From Blautia sp. (lineage in GTDB: Bacteria > Bacillota > Clostridia > Lachnospirales > Lachnospiraceae), in the NCBI GenBank assembly GCA_023663685.1, contig JAMPHB010000002.1, forward strand, positions 226,392-290,391: a stretch of DNA of 64,000 bases, read 5' to 3'. The notes under the pieces were generated by a model. The model worked only from the letters and a program-made list of their open reading frames with translations, did no database searches and had not been told where the DNA came from. This document shows, piece by piece, positions 41,094 to 49,700 of this stretch. The position numbers and the translations under genes were made by a program. How positions within the stretch are numbered: position 1 is the stretch's first letter; every line of letters starts with the position of its first letter.

Positions 41094-41654
41094 TCAGTCC
41101 AGAAATTCCACCTCCCCGGTGGCAAGGTGGTAAACCGCGCCGCTGACAATCATGCTCTTAAGCTCCTCGGGAGACTCCTTCTCGAGCGCCTCCTTAATCT
41201 GCTTTACGGAATGCATCACGTTCAGACAGCAGGCGTGCTCCGGGTTCGTCTCGTTCCCGATTGCCTGCCGGATCACGTCCGTAATCGTCTTAATGTGTCC
41301 CTCCGCATGGCCGTCGAGGGCAGCTCCCACCGCGCCGCAATGGTCATGTCCAAGCACCACCACCAGACGGCTCCCCAGATGGTTCACCGCATACTCGATG
41401 CTCCCAAGCTGGTGGGAGTCGATCACATTTCCTGCCACACGGATGACAAAAAGCTCCCCGAGCCCGACCGAAAAAATGCTCTCCGGGATGACTCTGGAAT
41501 CCGCGCAGCTGACAATCACTGCATAGGGCTGCTGCCCATTCTCACAAAGGCTCTTTCGCCGTTTCAGGGAAATATCGCCCACGGGCGTCTCCGACTGCAT
41601 GTACTGCAGATTTCCCTCCTTTAAGGTTTCCAATGCTCTCTGTGCCGTTTTCAT
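41094..41654 (-). CDS. Beta-type carbonic anhydrase
   Basis: A 186-residue zinc enzyme interconverting CO2 and bicarbonate. Zinc ligands are Cys50 (CADSR), His103 and Cys106 (HDHC); Asp52 and Arg54 form the catalytic dyad. Length fits the small beta class. It is last of the leftward gltB-to-carbonic-anhydrase series, separated from the HAD gene by a tandem repeat. AGGAG precedes the ATG. Supplying bicarbonate for carboxylations is the likely role. Confidence 0.95.
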   Translation of the reverse strand: MKTAQRALETLKEGNLQYMQSETPVGDISLKRRKSLCENGQQPYAVIVSCADSRVIPESIFSVGLGELFVIRVAGNVIDSHQLGSIEYAVNHLGSRLVVVLGHDHCGAVGAALDGHAEGHIKTITDVIRQAIGNETNPEHACCLNVMHSVKQIKEALEKESPEELKSMIVSGAVYHLATGEVEFLD

Positions 41655-41693
41655 GTTACATTTCTCCTTTCATCATATTTTTATATCCATGGT

Positions 41694-41785
41694 GCCGGCA
41701 ATCCACAGTAGCCTTTTTCGTGGAGCCTGCAATCCACAGTATCTTATTTCACGGGGCCGGCAATCATAGTGCCCTGTTTCACAGA
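41694..41785. repeat. Three tandem 31-bp imperfect repeats
   Basis: Copies at 41694-41724, 41725-41755 and 41756-41785 share the pattern GCCGGCAATCCACAGTA...TTTC(G/A)C. The third covers the stop codon of the HAD gene, so the array appears to have grown from the end of that gene. The frame through it is not clearly coding. Confidence 0.75.
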
Positions 41786-42570
41786 TCCAGCAGCCCATAG
41801 TGCTGCATCGCCCGGAGTATGCCGTCGGCATGGATATCCGCGGTGACATACTCCGCCGCCGCCTTTGCCACCTCTGATGCGTTTCCCATCGCAATGCTGT
41901 GTCCCACGAAGCGCAGCATATCCAGATCGTTGACACTGTCTCCCACCGCGTAGGTGTCCTCCCGGCTTACACCGAGATACTGACAGAGCCAGGCAATTCC
42001 CGATGCTTTGGAGGTTCCTGCGGGCACCGCCTCGATGACGTTCCCGTCATGCTCCAGGAAGTCAAAGACATCCGACAGCTTTTCCTTCACAGTCACATAA
42101 TCTGTGTGGGAAAGCACGTCTGCAGAAAACTTATTGATGCGGATGTCCGGCGTATACCCCCTAAGCGGAACCGCCGTGTCCCCCATCTCCCGAAACAGAT
42201 AGTCCACGAAGGGATCTTCCTCAAAGCCCTCCTCGTCAATCCAGTGGTAATCCGGCCCTTCCAGCACCACCGGCATACGGCACTCCCTTGTAACCTGAAG
42301 CACCCGCTTTACCTCCTCCGGCGGAAGGATATATTCATAGAGAAGCTTCCCGTCCATCTCGATATGATTGCCGCATGCCGCCACAATTCCGTCGAAACCG
42401 ATGCCCAAAAGCTTATCCGACCGAATATTCCCCCGTGCCCTGCCGCTGCAGAGAAAAATCTTATGCCCGTGCGCCCGCAGGCCATGCAGCGCCGCGACCG
42501 TGCTCTCTGCAATCTCCATCTGCGCATCCCAAAGCGTGCCGTCTATATCAAAAAATACCAGCTTTGACAT
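41779..42570 (-). CDS. Cof-type HAD phosphatase
   Basis: A 263-residue haloacid-dehalogenase-superfamily phosphatase with a C2B cap. Motif I DIDGT (Asp8, Asp10), motif II SGR, the Lys in the SKASGIAW block and motif IV GDSVNDLDML are present. Substrates of this subfamily are sugar phosphates, nucleotides or FMN and cannot be predicted from sequence. AGAGGA precedes the ATG; it follows the M20 gene by 21 bases. Its 3' end was rewritten by a 31-bp tandem repeat. Confidence 0.92.
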   Translation of the reverse strand: MSKLVFFDIDGTLWDAQMEIAESTVAALHGLRAHGHKIFLCSGRARGNIRSDKLLGIGFDGIVAACGNHIEMDGKLLYEYILPPEEVKRVLQVTRECRMPVVLEGPDYHWIDEEGFEEDPFVDYLFREMGDTAVPLRGYTPDIRINKFSADVLSHTDYVTVKEKLSDVFDFLEHDGNVIEAVPAGTSKASGIAWLCQYLGVSREDTYAVGDSVNDLDMLRFVGHSIAMGNASEVAKAAAEYVTADIHADGILRAMQHYGLLDL

Positions 42571-42591
42571 TCCTCTCCCCTTCTTTATTTC

Positions 42592-43767
42592 TCATTGGTG
42601 ATTTTTCAGCCACTCCGTCGCGCAGTGCGCCAGACATGCCGCGCCGATGGGACAGACGTCCTCGTTAAAACGAACCCTCGGGTGGTGGGCGCTGTAGACA
42701 CCGCGCTCATCCAAAAAGCCCGCGGACAGATACATAAAAGCGGCCGGTACCCGCTCTGCGATAATCGCAAAGTCCTCCGAAGCGCTGGCGCTGACTCCCG
42801 GATATTCGGCAAAGCCCGGAATCGACAGTTCCCTCATATAGCCCAGCATCTCCGTTGTCAGCGCGCCGTCGCACACCAGAGGCGGAACAGCGGACATCTC
42901 CTCAAACGTCACAGAGCCTCCGTATACAGCCGCCACCGCGTCCGCCACCTCACGGATGCGCTTCCGCAGCTTTTCCCTCTCCCCGGCGTCGTTGGTGCGC
43001 AGCGTCCCCTCTAAGACGGCGGTATCCGGGATGATATTCGATGCTGAACCTCCGGCAAATTTTCCGATGGTGAGCACGCAGGCCATATTCGGATCTGCCT
43101 CCCTCGCAATCAGCTCCTGCAGCGCCAGATGAATGTGCACGCCGATGTTGATCGGGTCGATGGCATTGTGGGGATAGGCGCCGTGTCCCCCCTTCCCCTG
43201 CACAGTTATCCGAAAGCCGTCCACCGAAAACATCATGGTGCCCTGACTGTTGTACATGACAAGTCCCACAGGCATCTGTCCGGGAGACACATGGTAGGCG
43301 AGAGCCGCATCCACCGTGGGATTTTCCAGAATCCCGGCCGCGATCATATCCCGGCTGCCCTCGAAAATCTCCTCCGCAGGCTGAAACATGAACTTCACCG
43401 TTCCCGCAAGCTCTCCCTCCCGCTCCTTTAACAGCTTTGCCGCCGCCAGCAGCATCGCGGCATGGAAATCGTGGCCGCAGGCATGAGCCTCTGTTCCGGT
43501 GGGGCAGGCAAACTCCTCTCCGCTCTCCTCCGGCATGGGCAGCGCGTCCATATCCGCCCGGAGCAGGAGGCATTTGCCCCCGCTTCCCAGCGTCGCCGTC
43601 ACGCCGTGTCCACAGCGCCGGGGACTCAGCCCGTACTCCGTCAGCTTTTCCATCACATAGCCCTGGGCGACCGGCATGTCAAGTCCCGTCTCCGCATTGG
43701 TGTGAAAGAACCTCCGGTTGGCGATGATTTCATCCTTCATCTCCAGCGCGCGCTCGTAGTCATTCAT
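42592..43767 (-). CDS. M20 family amidohydrolase
   Basis: A 391-residue dizinc amidohydrolase of the N-acyl-amino acid / p-aminobenzoyl-glutamate / indole-acetyl-amino acid hydrolase type. LRADMDALPMPEE, HACGHDFHAAML and FMFQPAEEIFEGSRDMI carry the metal ligands and catalytic Glu, and the lid domain has FRITVQGKGGHGAYPHNAIDPI. Substrate unknown. Two predicted membrane proteins precede it in the same direction, likely the importer for its substrate. Confidence 0.93.
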   Translation of the reverse strand: MNDYERALEMKDEIIANRRFFHTNAETGLDMPVAQGYVMEKLTEYGLSPRRCGHGVTATLGSGGKCLLLRADMDALPMPEESGEEFACPTGTEAHACGHDFHAAMLLAAAKLLKEREGELAGTVKFMFQPAEEIFEGSRDMIAAGILENPTVDAALAYHVSPGQMPVGLVMYNSQGTMMFSVDGFRITVQGKGGHGAYPHNAIDPINIGVHIHLALQELIAREADPNMACVLTIGKFAGGSASNIIPDTAVLEGTLRTNDAGEREKLRKRIREVADAVAAVYGGSVTFEEMSAVPPLVCDGALTTEMLGYMRELSIPGFAEYPGVSASASEDFAIIAERVPAAFMYLSAGFLDERGVYSAHHPRVRFNEDVCPIGAACLAHCATEWLKNHQ

Positions 43768-43791
43768 AAAAATCCCCCCTCTTCGTTCCTT

Positions 43792-44550
43792 TTATTTTTT
43801 TCCGTCAGGACTTACGTCCTCTACCCGGATTATACCCTTCTTCCACATAATATACGAGCTTAAAATGCCGACAGGCAGCATACATACAATCAGAATGCCG
43901 ACCAGTCCCAGCAGGCTGCTGCCCGCTCCGGCGATTCTCGCTGCAAGCGATACCAGAGAAACGATAACCAGCACCGGAATCACACCCTTGATGGCGCCCT
44001 TTACCACCTTGCCGTTTCCTCCGTTGTTCGCAAAAAGGCCGAGAGCCATGGAGCCAAAGAGCGCCGGAATCACATAGTCCTTTGCCGTGTTCATGGCATC
44101 TGTCTCAAAGATGGGACGGATAAAACTTGACAGAAGCGCCGCAAGCGCCAGCACGATAATCGCCACAATCGAAGAGACCGCAATGGAAACTGAGGAGATG
44201 GCATCTCCCTCCGGCGTGTTCTGCTCCACCTTCGCCACCTTCATGCCGTTGACCGCACAGGGAAATTTCAGATTCATAATATTTCCCGTGATAAACCCGA
44301 GATAGCTGGAGGAACCCATGACCGGTATGTAGCTCAATGCCTCGGAAAAGCCCACCGGTATGTATATCAGCAGAATTCCGATGGTACTCGGGTTGACTAC
44401 ATCAGAAAATTTCGGCATACAGCCAAACACGCTGCAAACAACAAAGGGCAGCGCGATCATATAGAGCAGCGCGATCACCGTCCCCAGCCTTCCCCAGGAA
44501 TGCGCCCACTTCTGAAACGGATCCATAACCGTCGTATTTTTCTTACTCAT
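43792..44550 (-). CDS. Polytopic membrane protein, possible transporter subunit
   Basis: A 252-residue protein with about six hydrophobic segments (about residues 22-42, 55-75, 120-145, 160-178, 187-205, 212-232), and a short basic tail. I do not recognise a named family. Its gene starts 18 bases after the DUF5058-like gene and precedes the M20 hydrolase by 24 bases, so the two membrane proteins may form one transporter whose substrate the hydrolase cleaves. GAAGGGAG precedes the ATG. Confidence 0.75.
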   Translation of the reverse strand: MSKKNTTVMDPFQKWAHSWGRLGTVIALLYMIALPFVVCSVFGCMPKFSDVVNPSTIGILLIYIPVGFSEALSYIPVMGSSSYLGFITGNIMNLKFPCAVNGMKVAKVEQNTPEGDAISSVSIAVSSIVAIIVLALAALLSSFIRPIFETDAMNTAKDYVIPALFGSMALGLFANNGGNGKVVKGAIKGVIPVLVIVSLVSLAARIAGAGSSLLGLVGILIVCMLPVGILSSYIMWKKGIIRVEDVSPDGKK

Positions 44551-44568
44551 CGCTTTTCTCCCTTCTCA

Positions 44569-45267
44569 TCATTTGAACAGCTTCACCCACAGCAGGGAGG
44601 AAGCCATACCAGCCACCAGCGTAAACGCCATGATAAAATTGTTGAGCCAGCCAAGCTTCGGACGTTTTGCCAGAATCCCGAGCACGACTGCCACCACAAG
44701 ACCCGTCAGCATGACGCACGCCTGCACCGTATCACCGATCAGGATAACCGGAATGTAGACCGCAAACAAAGTCATCATAAACACGCCGCTGAATACATAT
44801 TTCCATGTGCTGGCATTTTTGTCCTTCGTCACAGACATACACAGCTTTTTCCCGAAGGGAATCAGAATCAAAAAACCGCTGAGCATACCGACGCTCATAA
44901 GAATCAGCACCGCGCCAAACTGCGTCGGGGAGAGCTGATCCATGGTCTGGCCAAAGCTGCTGGCCAAAAGTCCCGAAATCTGTGTCTCATAGGAGAGGGA
45001 GCCGATGACCGACAGCCTCCACCACGGCCAGATGATACTCTGGAATACCGCAACCAGCGCGAAAAAACCAACGACAATGGACACTGCCGGAACGATTGAG
45101 AAAACCGCGCTGGAGCGGATTACATTTTTGATGGTTTCCTTACTGATTCCAAGCTCGATACACCTCGTGTACGCCTTTTTAAGAAATGCGAGGGAGAGTC
45201 CCACGATATACACAAGCCCTACAACAATCAGAACCAGTAAAAGTGTCGAATTTGCAATATCTTTCAT
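44569..45267 (-). CDS. DUF5058-like membrane protein, possible transporter subunit
   Basis: A 232-residue membrane protein with about six TM segments. LGISKETIKNVIRSSAVFSIVPAVSIVVGF and the WPWWRLSVIGSLSYE block are what I recall from DUF5058 proteins, which usually sit next to a second small membrane protein and an amidohydrolase in Clostridia. Function is unknown; a two-component uptake system is an inference from the neighbours. It starts 22 bases after gltD, possibly in the glutamate synthase operon. AGAGG precedes the ATG. Confidence 0.7.
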   Translation of the reverse strand: MKDIANSTLLLVLIVVGLVYIVGLSLAFLKKAYTRCIELGISKETIKNVIRSSAVFSIVPAVSIVVGFFALVAVFQSIIWPWWRLSVIGSLSYETQISGLLASSFGQTMDQLSPTQFGAVLILMSVGMLSGFLILIPFGKKLCMSVTKDKNASTWKYVFSGVFMMTLFAVYIPVILIGDTVQACVMLTGLVVAVVLGILAKRPKLGWLNNFIMAFTLVAGMASSLLWVKLFK

Positions 45268-45289
45268 AAGCTTATCCTCTTTCCATGTA

Positions 45290-46783
45290 TTATTGAATGG
45301 AGAGATAGGAGTAACCCATCAGACTCTCATCCACTTCTCTTGCAACCTCCCTGCCCTCGCGGATGGCCCATACCACCAGCGACTGGCCTCTGTGCATATC
45401 TCCCGCTGTAAAAACATTCTTCACGCTGGAGGCATAGCCATCCGGCTTTGTCGCCACATTTGTGCGGGCGTCAAGCTCCACGCCAAATGCCTTTGCGATA
45501 TAGCTCTCCGTCCCCAGAAAACCTGCCGCGATCAGCACCAGATCCGCCGGAAGCTTTTTCTCGGAACCTTCCACCTCCACCATGACCATGCGGCCGTTGC
45601 TCTCATCTCTTTTGCTCTCAAGGCTTACAATGGTTACCGCGTTCAGCCTGCCGCTCTTATCCTTGTGAAATTCCTTCACTGTCGTCTGGTAGATGCGGGG
45701 ATCCTGCCCGAAGCAGGCGATCGCCTCCTCCTGGCCGTAATCGGTCTTTAGAACCTTCGGCCACTCCGGCCACGGATTATCCGGCCTGCGCTCCGCAGGC
45801 GGGCAGGGCATCATCTCAAGCTGGGTCACAGATTTCGCTCCCTGCCGTATCGCCGTGCCCACACAGTCATTTCCGGTATCGCCGCCGCCGACAATGACGA
45901 CATGCTTTCCCTTCGCCGACACTTCTCCCATATTTTTGAAATCGGAATCTAAAAGGCTCTTCGTCGTAGCCGCGAGATAGTCCACCGCAAAGTAAATACC
46001 CTTCGCGTCCCTGCCGGGCGCTTTTAAATCCCTCGGGTTTTTGGCGCCGCAGCAGAGAATCACTCTGTCATACTGTGCTAAAAGCCCGGAGGCTTTTATG
46101 TCCACTCCCACATTACAGCCAGTGATAAAGTGTACGCCCTCCTCCTTCATAATATTGATTTTCCGGTCAATGACCTGCTTTTCCAGCTTCATATTCGGAA
46201 TCCCGTACATCAAAAGCCCGCCGACTCTGTCATCGCGCTCATAGACCGTGACTTCATGGCCTCTCTGGTTGAGCTGGTCGGCCGCCGCAAGTCCGCTCGG
46301 CCCGCTCCCCACGACAGCCACCTTTTTTCCGGTGCGCTGCTTTGGTATATGGGGCGCTGCATAGCCCTTTTCGTACGCCTTCTCAATGATTCCATGCTCG
46401 TTGTCCCGGACGGAGACTGCCTCCCCCCAGTGGCCGCAGGTGCACGCCTTTTCACAGAGCGCCGGGCACACCCGGGAGGTGAACTCCGGAAAATTGTTGG
46501 TCTTGTGCAGCCGGTTGTAGGCCTGCTGCCAGTTGCCGGTATAGAGAAGATCATTCCACTCCGGCACCAGATTGTGCAGCGGACAGCCGCTGGTCATACC
46601 GGCGATGGTCATGCCCGACTGGCAGAAAGGCACGCCGCAGTCCATACAGCGGGCGGCCTGTTTTTTCTGATTCTCCTCCGAGAGATATATGTGGAACTCA
46701 TGGAAGCCCTTTATGCGCTCCTTCGGCTCCGTCTGGCGCGCCTCACATCTGTCGTAATCTATAAATCCGGTTGGTTTTCCCAC
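45290..46783 (-). CDS. gltD: Glutamate synthase small subunit
   Basis: A 497-residue NADPH-dependent electron-input subunit of glutamate synthase. The N-terminal cysteine-rich region (AARCMDCGVPFCQ, LCEKACTCG) binds 4Fe-4S clusters; VVGSGPSGLAAADQL is the FAD loop and VIVGGGDTGNDCVGTAI the NADPH loop; GDMHRGQSLVVWAI is the C-terminal FAD site. It follows gltB by 13 bases. With GltB it makes two glutamates from glutamine and 2-oxoglutarate. Confidence 0.98.
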   Translation of the reverse strand: MGKPTGFIDYDRCEARQTEPKERIKGFHEFHIYLSEENQKKQAARCMDCGVPFCQSGMTIAGMTSGCPLHNLVPEWNDLLYTGNWQQAYNRLHKTNNFPEFTSRVCPALCEKACTCGHWGEAVSVRDNEHGIIEKAYEKGYAAPHIPKQRTGKKVAVVGSGPSGLAAADQLNQRGHEVTVYERDDRVGGLLMYGIPNMKLEKQVIDRKINIMKEEGVHFITGCNVGVDIKASGLLAQYDRVILCCGAKNPRDLKAPGRDAKGIYFAVDYLAATTKSLLDSDFKNMGEVSAKGKHVVIVGGGDTGNDCVGTAIRQGAKSVTQLEMMPCPPAERRPDNPWPEWPKVLKTDYGQEEAIACFGQDPRIYQTTVKEFHKDKSGRLNAVTIVSLESKRDESNGRMVMVEVEGSEKKLPADLVLIAAGFLGTESYIAKAFGVELDARTNVATKPDGYASSVKNVFTAGDMHRGQSLVVWAIREGREVAREVDESLMGYSYLSIQ

Positions 46784-46796
46784 TTTCTATCCCTCC

Positions 46797-49700
46797 TTAA
46801 CCCTTGGTGCTTGCATAAAATGCCTCGATCTGCGCCTGCTCTGCGTTGAGTCCCTTTTCCTCCATCTGCACGATTGCAAGCTGCATCCGGTTGTAATCGT
46901 AGGGGATGACCTTCTTAAATTTTGGCAGATACTCGCTGAAATTGTCAAGCACCTGCTTGCCTTTTTCTGAATTTGTGAGGGTCACATGCTCCCCGATCAT
47001 CTCCTTGAGCTCCAGCACGTCATACTTGTTGGTCACTTCCTCGGTGAAGACCATTGATTTATTGGTACGCATATACAGATCGTTATCTTCATCCAGCACA
47101 TAGGCAATACCGCCGCTCATGCCCGCCGCAAAGTTCTTTCCGGTCTTGCCGAGCACAACCACCCTGCCGCCGGTCATGTACTCACAGCCGTGGTCTCCCA
47201 CGCCCTCGACCACCGCCGTCGCGCCGGAATTGCGCACACAGAAGCGCTCCCCGGCCACGCCGTTGATAAAGGCCTTGCCGCTGGTGGCTCCGTACAACGC
47301 CACGTTGCCGATAATGATATTTTCATCCTTTTTGTATTTCACTCCCGTCGGCGGATAGACAATCAGCTTGCCGCCGGAGAGTCCCTTGCCAAAATAATCG
47401 TTGGAATCCCCCACCAGCTCAAGCGTAAGCCCCTTCGGGATAAAGGCTCCAAAGCTCTGGCCTCCCGCGCCGTTACATTTTACAATGAAGGTATCCTCCT
47501 CCAGCGTATCGTCGTAGGCTCTGGTAATCTCCGAGCCAAAGATCGTACCCATGGAGCGGTTGACATTCGTCACCTCCGTGTCGATCACACGCTTCTGCTT
47601 CTTCTCGAGGGCAGGCTTTAGCTGCTTTAGCAACACATTGATATCCTTGCTCTTTTCCAGCTCAAAATCATAGACCTGCTTCGGGTCGAAGGTCACCTTC
47701 GCCTTTGTCCCCGCGAAGGGATTGTTTAAAATATTGCTCAGATCCAGCTTCGCCTCGGACTCTGAGAGATCATTTCTGACCTTAAGGAGGTCGCTCCTTC
47801 CCACCAGCTCATCGACCGTCCGGCAGCCGAGCTTTGCCATGTACTCCCGCATCTCCTCCGCGATAAAGCGCATGAAGTTCTCCACATACTCCGGCTTTCC
47901 GGCAAAACGCTTTCTGAGCTCCGGGTTCTGGGTAGCGATTCCCGCCGGGCAGGTATCCAGATTACATACGCGCATCATCACGCAGCCCATGACTACTAAA
48001 GGCGCGGTGGCAAAGCCGTACTCCTCGGCTCCCAGACAGGCGGCAATGACTACATCTCTTCCGCTCATCAGCTTGCCGTCCGTCTCGATGCGCACTTTAT
48101 TTCTAAGTCCGTTCATAATGAGAGTCTGGTGTGTCTCCGCAAGACCGAGCTCCCACGGAAGCCCCGCGTTGTGGATCGAGCTGGAGGGAGCCGCGCCGGT
48201 TCCCCCGTCATAGCCGGAGATCAGCACGACCTGCGCCCCCGCCTTCGCCACACCTGCGGCGACAGTTCCCACGCCCGCCTCCGAAACCAGCTTCACGGAG
48301 ATTCTGGCATCCCGGTTGGCATTTTTCAAATCAAAGATCAACTGCTCTAAATCCTCGATCGAGTAGATATCGTGGTGGGGCGGCGGGGAAATCAGCGACA
48401 CGCCCGGGGTGGAAAGTCTGGTCTTTGCAATCCACGGATAGACCTTCTTGCCCGGCAGATGTCCGCCCTCGCCCGGCTTTGCGCCCTGCGCCATCTTAAT
48501 CTGGATTTCCTGCGCGCTGGTTAAATAGCGGCTTGTCACGCCAAAACGCCCGCTGGCAACCTGCTTGATTGCCGAGCAGCGGTTCAGCCCGTCCTTTCCC
48601 ACCGTCAGACGATCCTTGTCCTCGCCGCCCTCGCCGGTGTTGGACTTGCCGTGCAGACGGTTCATGGCGATGGCCAGCGTCTCGTGCGCCTCTTTAGAGA
48701 TAGAGCCGTAAGACATGGCTCCCGTCTTAAAGCGGGTCACGATGGAATCCACGCTCTCCACCTCCTCCAGCTTCACGCCCTTCTTCGGATACTGAAAATC
48801 CATGAGACCGCGCAGATTCGTGTGTCTTTGCTCCTCGTCCACAAGAGTTGTATACTGCTTAAACAGCTCATAGTCTCCCCGCATGGCAGACTGCTGCAGC
48901 AGATGAATGGTGGCCGGATTGTAGAGATGGCGGTCTGCGCCGCTTCGCATCTTATGGCGTCCCTTGCTGTCCAAGGTCACGTCCGTCTCCAGCCCCAGCG
49001 GATCGTAGGCCGCAGAGTGCAGGGTGTCTACGTCGTTCTCGATATCCTTTAAGCTGATGCCGCCAATCCGGCTCACGGTGTTGGTAAAATATTTGTCGAT
49101 CACGTCCTTATTGATGCCGATGGCCTCAAAAATCTTGGAGCCCTGATAAGACTGGATCGTGGAAATTCCCATTTTTGCCGCAATCTTTACAATACCGCTG
49201 ATGACCGCGTGGTTATAATCGTCAATCGCCGCATAGTAATCCTTATCCAGCAAATGCTCGTCGATGAGCTGCTCCACGGTATCCAGCGCCAGATAGGGGT
49301 TGATCGCTGTCGCGCCAAAGCCCAGAAGGGTCGCAAAGTGATGCACCTCTCTCGGCTCGCCGGACTCCAGAATCAGAGACAGCGAGGTGCGCTTTTTGGT
49401 CTTGACCAGATACTGCTGCAGCGCAGAGACCGCGAGAAGGGAGGGAATCGCCACATGGTTGTCGTCCACACCCCGGTCGGAGAGAATCAGTATGTTCGCC
49501 CCGTCGCGGAAAGCCCTGTCTGCCTCGATATACATGCGGTCAATGGCCTTTTCCAGACTCGTATTTTTATAGTATACGATGGAGATCGTCTCGACCTTGA
49601 AGCCCTCCACCTTCATACTGCGAATCTTCATTAAATCTGTGTTCGTCAGGATGGGGTTGTTGATGCGCAGCACCTTACAGTTGTCTGGCTTTTCCTCCAG

